From the NCBI RefSeq assembly GCF_025602895.1, contig NW_026516261.1, positions 124,001 to 188,000 of the forward strand: a stretch of DNA of 64,000 nt. Reading direction: 5' to 3'. Of the stretch, positions 20,976 through 32,400 are shown in pieces. This stretch comes from Polychytrium aggregatum. Lineage: Eukaryota > Chytridiomycota > Chytridiomycetes > Polychytriales. The translations under genes and the position numbers were made by a program. How positions within the stretch are numbered: the first letter of the stretch is position 1; every line of letters begins with the position of its first letter. The notes beneath the pieces are model-generated. The model ran no database searches. It worked only from the letters and a program-made list of their open reading frames with translations, and was not told the origin of the DNA.

Positions 20976-21300
20976 CCCCCCCCCAACTTTCAATTTAAAT
21001 TTCCTTGAACACACAACCCACTCATACTTCTATTTCCTTCCAATAACATTGTATCAAGTCGTCGGAGATGTGTGCCTCATTTTCCCAGGTTGCTTCTTCG
21101 ATTGGATAACTTTCCCACTGAACAAGATATTGTTGTTTGCGCCTGTAATTTCGGTCGTCAGTAGTTTTTCTACGTGGTACTCATCGGTGCTTCCCACAAG
21201 TGGAGGAGGCCGGGTGTGAGTGTGTTTTGATGGGAAAACGTTATCTGGATCCTTGAATATAGTTAGGAACTGGAACGGGGAAAACGGGGTCGTGGAGCGA
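20976..21300 (-). pseudogene. decayed pol C-terminus (chromodomain region) of Z3
   Basis: The minus-strand reading DPDNVFPSKHTHTRPPPL followed by VEKLLTTEITGANN and QPGKM parallels the Z1/Z2 region DTSNDFPSREKHSRPPPVEP..KRLLNDRKHRRK. It has lost the QYLVxWEGYP core of the chromodomain. The 5' part of the element is missing. The element lies between the NLR-like gene and the younger elements. Confidence 0.6.
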
Positions 21301-21404
21301 GAAACGGGGTCGTGGAGACTGGGCAAGAAGTTTGGGAGAGGTTCCCTCGCCTGGGACGGGCCGGGTGTTAGAGTCCAATGGGGACTCAACGGCAAAAGAA
21401 GAAG

Positions 21405-22274
21405 TGAGCTCGAAGTGAGCTCAGGGAAGGCAAGGGTAAAGTCCGAAGTGGACTCGGAGAGGGAGCGAGGGAAGCAAGGATCCGTTCAAGATAAGACTAG
21501 TCTCGAAATGAGACGTGAGGAACTGTTAGGGATAGCTCCTGCTTGTTCTCCACTTTGACTGCACACTTGGTTGTTCTTTTGCCTTTCTGTTTGTTTGTGT
21601 GTAGCTTTGCAGTTCCCCTCCAATTTTCCGCCCTTTGCCGGTCGTTTCCGCTCCTTCCGCACTTCCGTTTCCCCGCGCTGCTCCGCTTCCTTTGTCTTCT
21701 TCGCACGCGCCGGTTTGTTTGTGCACGCGCTTCGCTGCGATTGGTTGCAATTCGGCTGCCGGTCATGTGTCCCCCCACCGGTGACTCATGACCTGCCTGA
21801 CCACCCCGATCTCTTGTTCATCTCGCATGCATTTGCCCCAACCTTATACTTGACCAATCCGCTTCTTGGACGTTGAGTCACATTGCTTCGCCTTTGCACG
21901 TTTCTCCTGCCAGGTGCTTCGCTTTTGCTTGCGCCTCTCTCGCCTTGGTTCTCTGCCTGTCTCGGTGGTCCTTCTCGGCCCTCGTTCGTGCATCGCCCCC
22001 TTCGCCCTGCTCGATCGCCCACTTTTCCCTCCCTTGGCCGCCCTTCGCTGCCAAGTCCGGACTTGTCTATAAATAGCCTGACCCCCGCGATGTGTAGTCG
22101 AACCTCAGCGTTCAAAATAGGACTAAATAAAGTGCCTTCTACTTTATTCTCTGAGTGTTCCTCACGTCTCATTTCGAGACAAGTCTTATCTTGAACGGAT
22201 CTTGCTTCCCTCGCTCCCTCTCCGAGTCCACTTCGGACTTTACCCTTGCTTTCCCTGAGCTCACTTCGAGCTCA
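21405..22274. repeat. 119-bp inverted repeat around LTR X1
   Basis: The left arm 21405-21523 is the near-perfect reverse complement of the right arm 22157-22274; only a few bases differ. The right arm is the U5 end of LTR X1. The left arm therefore is an inverted U5 copy butted exactly against the U3 start of X1 (TGTTAGGGATAG at 21524). Confidence 0.85.
21524..22274 (+). mobile_element. LTR X1 (family X), 751 bp
   Basis: It starts TGTTAGGGATAGCTCC, shared with X2 at 50,685 (minus strand) for about the first 80 bases. It contains CTATAAATAG (about 22,068), a poly(A)-type AAATAAA (about 22,127), and ends GAGCTCA directly before the next LTR. No body of element X follows it here. Confidence 0.65.
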
Positions 22275-22658
22275 TGTAGGAGATGGTATCTCCGACGCTG
22301 TGCTGCGCGTACTGCGCGTACTGCGCGGCGCAGTGGGTCGTGACCTGTGCTGCGCTTTGCGTTTTCACGCACCGCAGGCAGGCCACCGCAGGGTATACCT
22401 GCGGGTTGCCCCCGTTCCCCCCGTTTGTCTGCAGTTCGGTTTTATCGTGAATAAACGTAAGTGCTTCCCCGAGCTCACCCGTCCGCTAGAGTAGCCTAGC
22501 ACCGCCCTGTTCTGCCCTGTCCTGTCTTGTCTTGTACCCCCTCCCTCCCCGTCTTGCCCCAACGTCCCAGTAGTGGACGTTACATGGTAGCATCGGAAAT
22601 CCTCGTCTTGTTTTCGTCCTGTTTGTCCTCTTTCTAGATCCTCAAGCTGGATCCCGCC
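22275..22658 (+). mobile_element. Y0: LTR plus 74 bp of leader of family Y
   Basis: The LTR 22275-22584 (TGTAGGAG...GTTACA, 310 bp) is followed by the primer-binding site TGGTAGCATCGG and the first part of the Y leader. The copy stops at GATCCCGCC, exactly where the LTR of Y1 begins. In Y1 the same leader continues as TCTCTTGCC, so Y1 sits inside this older leader. Confidence 0.85.
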
Positions 22659-22967
22659 TGTAGGAGATGGTATCTCCGACGCTGTGCTGCGCGTACTGCG
22701 CGTACTGCGCGGCGCAGTGGGTCGTGACCTGTGCTGCGCTTTGCGTTTTCACGCACCGCAGGCAGGCCACCGCAGGGTATACCTGCGGGTTGCCCCCGTT
22801 CCCCCCGTTTGTCTGGAGTTCGGTTTTATCGTGAATAAACGTAAGTGCTCCCCGAGCTCACCCGTCCGCTAGAGTAGCCTAGCACCGCCCTGTTCTGCCC
22901 CGTCCTGTCTTGTCTTGTACCCCCTCCCTCCCCGTCTTGCCCCAACGTCCCAGTAGTGGACGTTACA
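22659..22967 (+). repeat. 5' LTR of Y1
   Basis: TG...CA ended. Near its start is the palindrome GGAGAT-GGT-ATCTCC (22663-22677), at its end the hairpin AACGTCC-CAGTAGT-GGACGTT (22944-22964). Internally GCGTACTGC is repeated in tandem. An AATAAA poly(A) signal lies in the second half (GTGAATAAACG). Confidence 0.9.
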
Positions 22968-22979
22968 TGGTAGCATCGG
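22968..22979 (+). promoter_or_regulatory. primer-binding site of Y1, initiator-Met tRNA type
   Basis: TGGTAGCATCGG lies directly after the LTR. The complement ends ..GATGCTACCA. This gives the A1:U72 end pair typical of eukaryotic initiator tRNA. The same 12 bases follow the LTR in the B and Z2 copies. Confidence 0.8.
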
Positions 22980-23089
22980 AAATCCTCGTCTTGTTTTCGT
23001 CCTGTTTGTCCTCTTTCTAGATCCTCAAGCTGGATCCCGCCTCTCTTGCCGACCGACTCTCCTCTCTGTCCCTGGAGCCTGCCCCTGCC

Positions 23090-23911
23090 ATGAGCAACCC
23101 CCGCCCACTTCCGGAAGCCTTCCTCAAGACCTTCCGTGCCCCAGTGTTTACTGGGAAGAGCCGCTCCTCCTCGGTGGAGGACTGGCTGCAGCAACTCGAG
23201 GACTACCTCGATGCTGCCCAAGTCGCCCCCACCCACCACATCGTCGCCGCCAAGCTCTGCTTAAAGGACCAGGCGTACCGTTGGTACCGCCGCCAAGGGT
23301 TCGACGAGCAGAGCGAAGGTGTGTTTGACGACTTCAAGGACCGCCTCCGTCGCCGCTTCGGCAGCCCCAATGCTGAACTCATTGCCCGTGACAAGCTATA
23401 CTCTCTCGTGCAGCGTGGTTCTGTGACCCGCTACATCGAGGAGTTTGAAGACCTCTCCTCCCAGATTGAGGAGCTGGGCTCTGCTGATGCGATGTACCTC
23501 TTCCAGAAGGGCCTCAAGCCCAAGATCAGAGAGTACATCGCCAGCAACCCTGATGCCCGCAAGTCCCTGGACGTGATGATGGACGTTGCCGAGAACCTCG
23601 ACAACGTCCAGTACCATGGCCGCCAGTTCTACCCGCAGCTGGCAGGCGGCCATCGGTCTCATCACGTCCCAGCCCGTCCGCCTCGCCCGGCCCCGCCCGC
23701 AAGACCCATGCCTGAGCCCATGGACGTTGACGTCAACGCCATGGAGGCTCGTGGCCCTCCCCGCTCCCGGTTCCAGCAAGCTGCCACTGTCTCCCCCAAG
23801 GACAGACAGAAGCAGGAGGACCTCCGCCATGGTTCCTGCTTCTTCTGTCACCGACCGGGACACCAGGCCAAGGAGTGCCCCATGAAGTCGGGAAACGGCC
23901 GACCCTACTAG
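23090..23911 (+). CDS. gag: Gag of Y1 (273 aa)
   Basis: This is a retrotransposon capsid/nucleocapsid protein. The capsid-like helical core includes [16 protein letters not shown] and [15 protein letters not shown]. The zinc knuckle is C250-x2-C253-x4-H258-x4-C263 ([14 protein letters not shown]). The frame ends in TAG inside the stem of the frameshift signal. Start at 23090: the first ATG in this frame after the leader; a 17-codon upstream frame begins at the LTR/primer-site junction (22967-23020). The protein appears identical in Y2. Confidence 0.92.
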   Translation: MSNPRPLPEAFLKTFRAPVFTGKSRSSSVEDWLQQLEDYLDAAQVAPTHHIVAAKLCLKDQAYRWYRRQGFDEQSEGVFDDFKDRLRRRFGSPNAELIARDKLYSLVQRGSVTRYIEEFEDLSSQIEELGSADAMYLFQKGLKPKIREYIASNPDARKSLDVMMDVAENLDNVQYHGRQFYPQLAGGHRSHHVPARPPRPAPPARPMPEPMDVDVNAMEARGPPRSRFQQAATVSPKDRQKQEDLRHGSCFFCHRPGHQAKECPMKSGNGRPY

Positions 23912-23933
23912 GTGGCTCTGGAGCCCTAGTAGG
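23890..23933 (+). promoter_or_regulatory. -1 ribosomal frameshift signal, gag/pol of Y1
   Basis: The slippery heptamer G GGA AAC (23890-23896) is set in the right gag phase. A 7-nt spacer follows, then a stem-loop: CCTACTAG (23904-23911) pairs with CTAGTAGG (23926-23933), with an inner GGCTC/GAGCC (23914-23918 and 23921-23925). The shift enters the pol frame, which is open from here. The Gag stop codon is inside the stem. Confidence 0.85.
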
Positions 23934-26900
23934 AGACCAACGCCGTGGATTGCTCAATGCAGTCCACGCGTCTCCAGAGGAAGTTCACCTCGCCCCCTCC
24001 CCCGAAGGAGAAACAAACCAAGTGTTGTGCGTCGTGCGAGAGGTGCATGGTGGCGCAAGCCGCCTGCCTCTCCACGAACGTGAAGAGAAAACCAAAATTG
24101 AAAACCAAAACAAAAAAGAAAATCAAGAACCCTTGAGGGACAGGACCGCCTGTGCCCTCACCCCTGTCAAGTCGTGTGTGTCGGATGCTTCCGACATGTG
24201 TCCGCAAGCCGTGGACGTCGTGTGCAATGGCGTGCTGACGCCGCAGGCCCCCGCAATGGCCGAACCCTATCCAAAATGTCCGAGTGGCCGTGATGAAGCC
24301 AACCAAGACCAAGTGTCGCCCGTTCCCCCAAGTCAAGTCATGGTGCAGGAGGCTGTGCAGGAGGACCATGAAGAGTCCCTGCTGTACCTCCCTGCCACCG
24401 TCCAAGGTCACACCGTCCGAATGATGGTGGACTCTGGAGCAAGCTGCAACTTTGTCAGCAGACGCTTGCTCCAGGAGCTCAACATACATGCAACCAAGAA
24501 GAAGTCGCCGATGAGTGTGGCGCTTGCAGACGATCGTGTGCAGCAGTGCACACACCAAGTGGTCCTGCGAGTGGCCCTCCATCCCAAGTACCATCCTGTC
24601 CTGTTGTTCCAAGTGATCGACACCAAGTTCGATGCCATCCTCGGCATGAGCTGGCTTGCTCGTGCCGAGCCGACTCCAGTCGTCGACTGGAAAGGCCGCA
24701 CTGTCCGTGTTGGCCCTGACATTGTCCTGCAGGGCATGGCCTCACCCAACATGCCACCTCTCCTCTCAGCCATGCAATTCAAGAGGCTGATCAAGAAGGA
24801 CACGTCGTTCCTCTGTGTCGTGCGTGAGGTCGACGACACCGACCAAGCCGGTCCCGGTCCCCCGCCTGTGGTGACCAAGCTGCTCGACGAGTACAAGGAC
24901 GTATTCCCCGACCAGTTGCCACAATGCCTGCCACCCCAACGCACCGTCGATCATCGCATCGACATCGAACCAGGCTCGTCGCCTCCGTCAAGACCGACGT
25001 ACCAACTGTCGCTGACGGAGATGGACGAACTCAAGCGCCAGTTGGATGACCTCCTCGCCCATGGGTTCATCCGCCCGAGCCAGTCACCGTATGGTGCACC
25101 AGTGCTCTTTGTCAAGAAGAAAGAAGGTGATCTCAGGATGTGCGTCGACTATCGCGCACTAAACAAACAGACCATCAAGAACACCTACCCGTTGCCCAGG
25201 ATCGACGAGTTGATGGATCGTCTGAGTGGAGCAAAGGTCTTTAGCAAGATAGACCTCCGCTCAGGCTACCATCAGATCCGCATCCACGAGGATGATGTCC
25301 ACAAGACCGCCTTCAGGACTCGCTACGGACTGTACGAGTTCCTAGTGCTGCCGTTCGGATTGACGAACGCACCTGCCACGTTCATGCAGCTGATGAACGA
25401 TGTGTTCCGCCAAGAGCTCGACAACTCTGTCATCGTGTACCTGGATGATATCCTTGTGTACAGCAAGGATGAAGCGACCCATGAAGGTCATGTCGCCCGC
25501 GTGCTGGCCAAGCTACGCGAGCACAAGTTGTATGCCAAACTGTCCAAGTGTGAGTTCTTCAAGAATCAAGTCCCGTTCCTGGGACACGTTGTCTCAGGAA
25601 GAGGAATCGAAGTCGACCCCGCCAAGGTCAAGTCTGTGGTCGAGTGGCCGCCGCTCGCATGCGTCTCTGACGTGCAGTCGTTTCTCGGTCTCGTCAACTA
25701 CTACCGCCGATTCATCCCCGATCTGGCGCGCACTGCCGGTCCACTCACAGACCTACTCCGCAAAGAGTGCCCCTTCGTGTGGGACCACCCACAACGCCAA
25801 GCGTTCGAGACCCTCAAGCACGCCTTGACGAACGCTCCTGTCCTCGCTGTGTTCGACCCGAACACGGATGTCTCCGTGCACACCGACGCCTCCGACTTTG
25901 CGGTGGGAGCTGTTTTGATGCAGGAGGGAAGGCCCGTTGCCTTCGAGTCGCGCAAACTGTCCCAACACGAGATCAACTATCCCGTGCACGAGAAGGAGCA
26001 GCTTGCGATCATCTACGCGCTGCAGAAGTTCCGAGTGTACCTCCACGGTACCGCCAAGCCCTTCAAGATTGTGACGGACCACCAGTCACTGCGTTACCTC
26101 GACACCAAGAAGAACCTGAGCCGACGCCAAGCGCGATGGATGGAGTTCCTCGCCGAGTACAACTACGAGGTTGTATACCAGAAAGGCAAACTCAATGTGG
26201 TGCCTGACGCACTGTCCCGACGCCCCGACTACCAATTGGCGTCACTGTACGAGTCGACTGTCAGTGTCGACAACACGATGCTGGATGTTGTCCGAGACAA
26301 CATCGCCAACGACAAACAGTTCGGAGAACTGTTCCGAAAGGTGTCTAAGCTCCCCAAGGACGACGAATCATCCGAGTACACAGTGCGTGATGGCCTGCTC
26401 CTCCTGAAGAAGGACAGCCGTGTCTGTGTGCCGGACATTCCGTCGTTGAAGACCAAGTTGCTCCAAGAGGTCCACGACTCGCCCCTCGCTGGACACTTTG
26501 GAGTCGAGAAGACATACGACCGACTGGCCAAAGTCGCATACTGGCCTGGAATGAAGCGCACCGTCGAGAAGTACATCGAGTCCTGCCATACCTGCAAGAT
26601 GGTCAAGTCACGCACGACCCGAGAGCAAGGATTGCTGCAACCCCTGCCTGTTCCCGACCGCCCCTGGACCAGCATGTCCATGGATCTCATCACGCATCTA
26701 CCGACGACCAAGTTGGACCACGATGCAATCGCTGTCTTTGTCGACAGGTTCAGCAAGATGGCACACTTTGTGCCGTGCCAGACGACATGCTCCGCGCCTG
26801 ACCTTGCACTGCTGTTCTTCAAGCATGTGTTCAAGCACCACGGCCTCCCAAAGTCCATCGTCAGTGATCGAGACCCCCGATTCACCTCCTTGTTTTGGAC

Positions 26901-27807
26901 AAGTCTGTTCGACCATCTCGGCACCAAGCTGAACATGTCAACCTCGCACCACCAACAAACGGATGGACAGTCCGAGCGGACGATCCGCACCCTCGAGCAA
27001 TACCTGAGGACATACGCCTCGACCAGCCAAGACGACTGGGACATACAGCTGAGTCATGCAGAGTTTGCATACAACACCGCCAAGTCGAGCACAACTGGCT
27101 TGAGCCCCTTTGAGGCGCTCTACGGATTCCAGCCTGATGTTCCCACCTCCTTGACACTGACCGAGTCCACGGCTGGATTGCCTCCCAAACCAAGTGCCTT
27201 TGTCAAAGATCATCAAGTCCGACACAAGATGATCGCCGACGCGCTCACGGATGCGCAACAAGTGATGGCGAAGTACTACGACCGCCGACACCAGGATGTC
27301 TCCTTTGAAGTTGGAGACCTTGTCTACCTGGACGCCGACAACATCAAGGTCCCCGAAGCCCAGTCAAAGAAGTTGTTGCCCAAGTACCGAGGACCGTTCA
27401 AGATAGCGGCCCGACCCAGTCCCCTCAACTACCTGTTGGACTTGCCACCTGGAAGCAAGCTCCATCCTGTCTTCCATGTGTCCAAGCTGCGTCGCCACAC
27501 GACCCGCAGTCCAGCACAGTTCCCCGACGCCGACGAAGGTGTCCCGGACGACGCACCACTGGAAGACGACCTCGGACAATACTATACTCAAGAATATGAA
27601 GTCGAAAGGATCGTGAGGCACAAGAAAGTGGCTGATGGGTCACTTCGGTTTTATGTCAAGTGGGTTGGTTACCCACACTCGGGCAACACATGGCAAACAC
27701 TGGAGGACTTGTCCCATGCACCCGAGGAGCTGAGTAAATACGGTAAACACCTCGAGGAGCCCCAAATAAAGAGCACACGCAGGGCTCCTCGCAGGAAGCC
27801 TTCTTAA
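23890..27807 (+). CDS. pol: Pol of Y1: protease, reverse transcriptase, RNase H, integrase, chromodomain
   Basis: Made as a Gag-Pol fusion by -1 frameshift. Numbering from 23875: protease VDSGAS (Asp about 186); reverse transcriptase with [13 protein letters not shown] and YLDD (about 522-525); RNase H with [13 protein letters not shown] (Asp about 671); integrase zinc finger [14 protein letters not shown]; core with MSMDLI, SDRD and the Glu in [12 protein letters not shown]; and a C-terminal chromodomain ([29 protein letters not shown]), which in this clade steers integration to marked chromatin. An unusual Lys-rich linker ([13 protein letters not shown]) precedes the protease. No stops or frameshifts are seen. 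Confidence 0.93.
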   Translation, partial: GKRPTLLGGSGALVGDQRRGLLNAVHASPEEVHLAPSPEGETNQVLCVVREVHGGASRLPLHEREEKTKIENQNKKENQEPLRDRTACALTPVKSCVSDASDMCPQAVDVVCNGVLTPQAPAMAEPYPKCPSGRDEANQDQVSPVPPSQVMVQEAVQEDHEESLLYLPATVQGHTVRMMVDSGASCNFVSRRLLQELNIHATKKKSPMSVALADDRVQQCTHQVVLRVALHPKYHPVLLFQVIDTKFDAILGMSWLARAEPTPVVDWKGRTVRVGPDIVLQGMASPNMPPLLSAMQFKRLIKKDTSFLCVVREVDDTDQAGPGPPPVVTKLLDEYKDVFPDQLPQCLPPQRTVDHRIDIEPGSSPPSRPTYQLSLTEMDELKRQLDDLLAHGFIRPSQSPYGAPVLFVKKKEGDLRMCVDYRALNKQTIKNTYPLPRIDELMDRLSGAKVFSKIDLRSGYHQIRIHEDDVHKTAFRTRYGLYEFLVLPFGLTNAPATFMQLMNDVFRQELDNSVIVYLDDILVYSKDEATHEGHVARVLAKLREHKLYAKLSKCEFFKNQVPFLGHVVSGRGIEVDPAKVKSVVEWPPLACVSDVQSFLGLVNYYRRFIPDLARTAGPLTDLLRKECPFVWDHPQRQAFETLKHALTNAPVLAVFDPNTDVSVHTDASDFAVGAVLMQEGRPVAFESRKLSQHEINYPVHEKEQLAIIYALQKFRVYLHGTAKPFKIVTDHQSLRYLDTKKNLSRRQARWMEFLAEYNYEVVYQKGKLNVVPDALSRRPDYQLASLYESTVSVDNTMLDVVRDNIANDKQFGELFRKVSKLPKDDESSEYTVRDGLLLLKKDSRVCVPDIPSLKTKLLQEVHDSPLAGHFGVEKTYDRLAKVAYWPGMKRTVEKYIESCHTCKMVKSRTTREQGLLQPLPVPDRPWTSMSMDLITHLPTTKLDHDAIAVFVDRFSKMAHFVPCQTTCSAPDLALLFFKHVFKHHGLPKSIVSDRDPRFTSLFWTSLFDHLGTKLNMSTSHHQQTDGQSERTIRTLEQYLRTYASTSQDDWDIQLSHAEFAYNTAKSSTTGLSPFEALYGFQPDVPTSLTLTESTAGLPPKPSAFVKDHQVRHKMIADALTDAQQVMAKYYDRRHQDVSFEVGDLVYLDADNIKVPEAQSKKLLPKYRGPFKIAARPSPLNYLLDLPPGSKLHPVFHVSKLRRHTTRSPAQFPDADEGVPDDAPLEDDLGQYYTQEYEVERIVRHKKVADGSLRFYVKWVGYPHSGNTWQTLEDLSHAPEELSKYGKHLEEPQIKSTRRAPRRKPS

Positions 27808-27816
27808 GTGTGGGAG

Positions 27817-28125
27817 TGTAGGAGATGGTATCTCCGACGCTGTGCTGCGCGTACTGCGCGTACTGCGCGGCGCAGTGGGTCGTGACCTGTGCTGCGCTTT
27901 GCGTTTTCACGCACCGCAGGCAGGCCACCGCAGGGTATACCTGCGGGTTGCCCCCGTTCCCCCCGTTTGTCTGGAGTTCGGTTTTATCGTGAATAAACGT
28001 AAGTGCTCCCCGAGCTCACCCGTCCGCTAGAGTAGCCTAGCACCGCCCTGTTCTGCCCCGTCCTGTCTTGTCTTGTACCCCCTCCCTCCCCGTCTTGCCC
28101 CAACGTCCCAGTAGTGGACGTTACA
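27817..28125 (+). repeat. 3' LTR of Y1
   Basis: 309 bp, the same as the 5' LTR by eye. The next base (28126) is inside the gag frame of Z1, starting about 20 codons after its expected start. Confidence 0.9.
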
Positions 28126-28933
28126 GCAGGGGAGTGGAAGCAATTCTGCAGTGTGGATGGCGACCTCAATCGGCTTGCCATCTCACTCACCCCCGAACAG
28201 CAAACCCTGGTCAGAACATTTTCTGCCAATTATCGACTCCGAGGACCCGCTGCAACGGACGTTCAACACACCCAACGCCAGTGGGAGATCAAGGTTGCTT
28301 TCCTCAGAAAGCTGGAGGCTGCGGTGCCGCCTTTCAAAGGCAGCCGCGAGGCCGGCACTGTGAATGCCTTCCTTGTTTCAATGGATCAGGTTTTCTCGTA
28401 TGCGGAGGACTACTATGTCGGACCAGCCCAGGTCCAGGCTGCCGCGACCCACTTCCAAGACAAAGCTCACACATGGTGGTTCTCGCAGGACAACGCTGCC
28501 ATGAGGTCCTCGTTAGACTCGTGGCAGAGCCTGCGGGACATCATAGTGGCAACATTCATTCCTGCGGACTCAGCCACAAAGGCTGAACAGGAACTTAAAG
28601 CCTTTTGCCAAGCAAAGAAGCTTCGAAGCCTCTCCAAGTATATCGAGCGATTCCTGGAGCTCTCCGCAGCCGCAACAAAATTGACCACCTTTTCGAAGAC
28701 CGGCTACTTCGTGGGCGGCCTTCACGACTCAGTGAGGCCGTATGTCCAGATGCTGCCTAACTACGAGACGGAGCTCCGCGAGGACATTCCAGCACTGATC
28801 CGAGAGACGCTTCGTCTCGGCAGCATCTGGGACAAACAAGCTGCAACGGCTTATCAGCCCCCGCCTCCGCCGCCGCTCCCGCAAGTAGTCCCCATGGACA
28901 TCGATGCTATCCATAGGGGACCAAGAGGTAGTG
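28126..28933 (+). CDS. gag: Z1 gag, first fragment
   Basis: Capsid-like region with FLRKLEAAVPPFKGSREAGT, DKAHTWWFSQ and YIERFLELSAAATKLTTFSK, followed by a proline-rich stretch and MDIDAIHRG. It is close to Z2 gag, which shows that about 20 N-terminal codons are missing here. It stops at the B1 insertion. The target duplication TAGTG is 28929-28933 and 34653-34657. Confidence 0.85.
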
Positions 28934-29433
28934 TGTCAGATCACGGGATCAAGAGGAGATCAAAAGAAAAAGATAGAGAAGGGTTTTATTGATCTTAGCG
29001 AGGCTAGGATCTAGAGTCAAGTGTGTCTGGGGTCGAAGGTGATGACCAGAAACATGAGCGGGTGAAGGCGGGCTATTTATCTGTCTGGCGGTCCCGGAGG
29101 CGAAGCCTGCCGCAGCGGGGGCGAAGCAGCGGAGGCGGCGGGACAGCAGCCAGGCAGCAACGGCTAACCGGAGAAACATGTGAAAGTCTGACAAATGCTC
29201 GGTGGCTGACAAATGCGGGTGACACAGCGTCTGACTAATGCATGGTCGATGACAAATGCAGGGAAAACAGAGCGGCGTGTGCAACATGAGAGCAAGGAAA
29301 AAGGAAAGGCGTCACAGGACAAAGGAAAAGGAAAGTGTGCGACGCAAACAGTGACACAAGTGCGACGGTGCAGCTAGGCGGGCAGAGCGATCTGTGACAT
29401 CCCCCCCAGAAAAATTGTGCTCAAGTCAAACCA

Positions 29434-32400
29434 TCAATTTTTCGATCCCGAGTTGCGTTGCACTTGTGCTTGGCAAAGGTCGATCAGTGTGTCCATTTCC
29501 GGAAGGTTGCGGTTGCGGCTGAGGAAGTCGTGGATATCTGCGAGTCCTCCATCCAAGAGTTCGGCCAGTGGTGCCCACGAGTCGTAAGATGGGTCGTATC
29601 CCTGCCAGCGGAGCAAGAACTCGTGTCGATATCCAGGAAGTCGACGTCGTCGGTTGATCCTGTGTCCAATGATCGCTTCGAACACTGATTCGTCGTTGTG
29701 GTTGGGTCCGGGTTCATCAAACACAAGTTGGTCGGTCGATGGTGTGTTGTAGGGGACGAGGGCGGAAGCGGGGAGTTCGGTTGTAAATCGGAGGGTCCTC
29801 GGGAGTCGAAGTCGATATCCAGTCGTTCCGATCTTCTCGATGATCTTGAAGGGTCCCAAGTACGGCATCCGCATCTTGGAGGGTGTGACGTCGTCCGTGC
29901 TGAAGTGATACGCGGTCGTGTCGATCAGGACTTGGTCGCCAATGTCGTAGCTGATATCGCGTCGATGTCGGTTGGCGTAGTACAGGGCCCGGTCCTGGGC
30001 CTTGCCGATGTTGTCCGAGACCAAGTCCAGAGTCGCTTGCATCTCCTCGATCGACTGTGCTGCAGGGTTGGACTCGGCGATGATGTCGGTGTTGGCAGGA
30101 GTGCGAGGATGCTGACCGTGCATCAGGAAGAAGGGCGAATGTCCAGTCGAAGCTGAGCTGTGTGAGTTGAGCGCGAACTGGATGTATGGCACTTGATCGA
30201 TCCAGCGGGAGCCGAGGGCCAGAGTCGAACAGCGGATGGCCTCGGCGACGGTTGCCACAAAGCGTTCGACTTGTCCGGCGGCCTCGTGGTGGTGGGCAAA
30301 GGCGATCCGGAGTTCGGTCTTGAGCAGAGTGTTAAGTCCTGTCCAGAAGGCCGACCGGAAGCGTGTGTCGTGATCCGAGATGAAAGTGCCGGCGAGTCCA
30401 AAGTGCACAAAGACATCGCGGAAGTACTGGCGGGCGACGTCTTCGGCCGAGTCGGTCTTGTTGCCAGGAACCAGGACGACGTACTTGGTGAGGGAGTCGA
30501 CAAAGATCGTGATCGAGTTGAAGGTGCGTCCCGAGAGTGAGTCCGTGACAGGCGGGAGTCCGAGGATGAAGTCGAGGGCGACAGTGTCCATCTTGCGGGT
30601 GGCCACAGGGATCCGGGAGAAGTGACCGTATGCTTGTTGTCGTCGGATCTTGGCTCGCTGGCAGATGTCGCAGTGCGAGACCCACTCGGCAATGTCCTTG
30701 GACATGGCGGGCCAGTAGTAGTGTGTCGAGATGGCCTTGTAGAGCGTGTTGGTGCCGGGGTGAGCTGCACAGACAGAGTCGTGGTGGTCCTTGATGATCG
30801 AGATGCGGAGGTCCTTGCCGGGGATGCAGATGCGGGTCGAGTCGAAGTAGAGAATCCCGTGTCGAAGTGAGAAGCGGTGCAGCTGTGCCTTCATCCACGG
30901 CTTGAGTCCGTCGGTCGAGTTGTCGCGGAGGACCGAGATCAGTGCTGACAGGATCGGGTCGGAGCTGTACTGAGTGCGGATGGTGTCCAAGAGATCGTCG
31001 GGCGGGGGTCCGAGGTTGACAATCGCGTTGATGATCGAGACTTGGACGGCCTTGGAGATGGCTGTCGGTGTGCGCGAGAGCACGTCGGCGACCTTGTTCC
31101 ACGAGCCGGGGATCCACTGGATCTCGAGGTCAAAGTCCAGCATCGTGTCGATGGCTCGCTGTTGGCGCTTGTTGAGGGTCTTGGAGTCGAGGATGTGCTT
31201 GAGCGCCTTCTGGTCGGTGTGGAGGAAGACTTTGCGGCCGACGAGGTAGTTCTTGAACTTGTCGAGGTGGCGGGTGATCGACAGCAGCTCGCCGTTGTAG
31301 GGCGAGTAGTTGAGTTCGGATCCGTGCAGTTTCTGCGAGTTGAAAGCGATGGGGCGCACCGTGCCGGATCCGTCCATGTCCTGCCCGATCCATCCACCAA
31401 TCGATGCGCTTGACTCGGACCAGTCGGTGAAGAGGTGAATGTCCTTGTCCGGGTTGACCATGTGCAGCGACTGAGGCGAGAGCAACTTGAGCTGCTCGAA
31501 GGCGGCGATGGCGTTGTCGTCCCAGACGACGGACTTGGTCGAGTTGGCGGAGCGGGTGGTGATCAGAGTCGAGAGTGGACCGGCGAGGGCAGCGTAGCCA
31601 GGGACAAAGCTCATGATGGTGTTGGTCAAGCCGAGGAAGCTGCGGAGTTCGTGTTCGGTCGTTGGTCGCGGGTAGTTCTTGATGGCGTCGATGCGCGAGG
31701 GATGCACTTGGATGCGTCCTTCGCCGATGATGAAGCCGAGATAGGTGACGGTCGAGTTGAAGAACGAACACTTCTCGGGTCGGATCTTGAAGCCGTGTCG
31801 GTGGATCTTGTCGAGGACCAGTTCGATGTGGCGGATGTGCTGGTCCTCGTCCTCGGATGCGATCAGGATGTCGTCGATGTAGACGAACACAAAGTCGTCG
31901 ATGAACTCGCGGAAGATGTCGTTCATCGCGGCTTGGAACACGGAGGGACTGTTGGCGAGGCCGAAGGGCATCACAAGCCACTCAAAGTGGCCGTACTTGG
32001 TCCTGAAGGCCGTCTTGGGGGTGTCGGCGTCGGCAATGCGGATCTGGTGGAATCCGCGTTGCAAGTCGAGCTTGGAGAAGACACGGCACTTGGACAGGCG
32101 GTCGATGATCTCGCGCATGTTGGGCAGCGCGGTGCGGTCCTTGACGGTGATCTTGTTGAGGGCGCGGAAGTCAAAGACGAGTCGGAACTTGTCGCCCTGC
32201 TTGACCCAGAAGATCGGTGCGCCGAAGGGCGAGACGGACTTGCGGATGTGGCCGATCCGGAGCAATCGGTCGAGTTCGTCTTTGAGACGAGCGAGTTCTT
32301 CGGCCGACATTTGGTAGAGCGACGACCAGGTTGGCTTGGCAGAGTCGTCGAGTCGGATGTTCATGTCGATGCCGGGTCGGTGAGGCGGGAGTTCCTTGAG

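Larger units (their letters stand above)
22659..28125 (+). mobile_element. Y1: full-length chromoviral Ty3/Gypsy LTR retrotransposon, 5467 bp
   Basis: LTRs at 22659-22967 and 27817-28125 (309 bp each, apparently identical) enclose a leader, gag and pol. The primer-binding site is 22968-22979, and the polypurine tract TGTGGGAG lies just before the 3' LTR. Both frames are intact, so it may be active. The left neighbour is leader sequence of Y0 and the right neighbour is the middle of a Z1 gag. No target-site duplication links the two sides, which points to recombination between Y copies. Confidence 0.92.
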
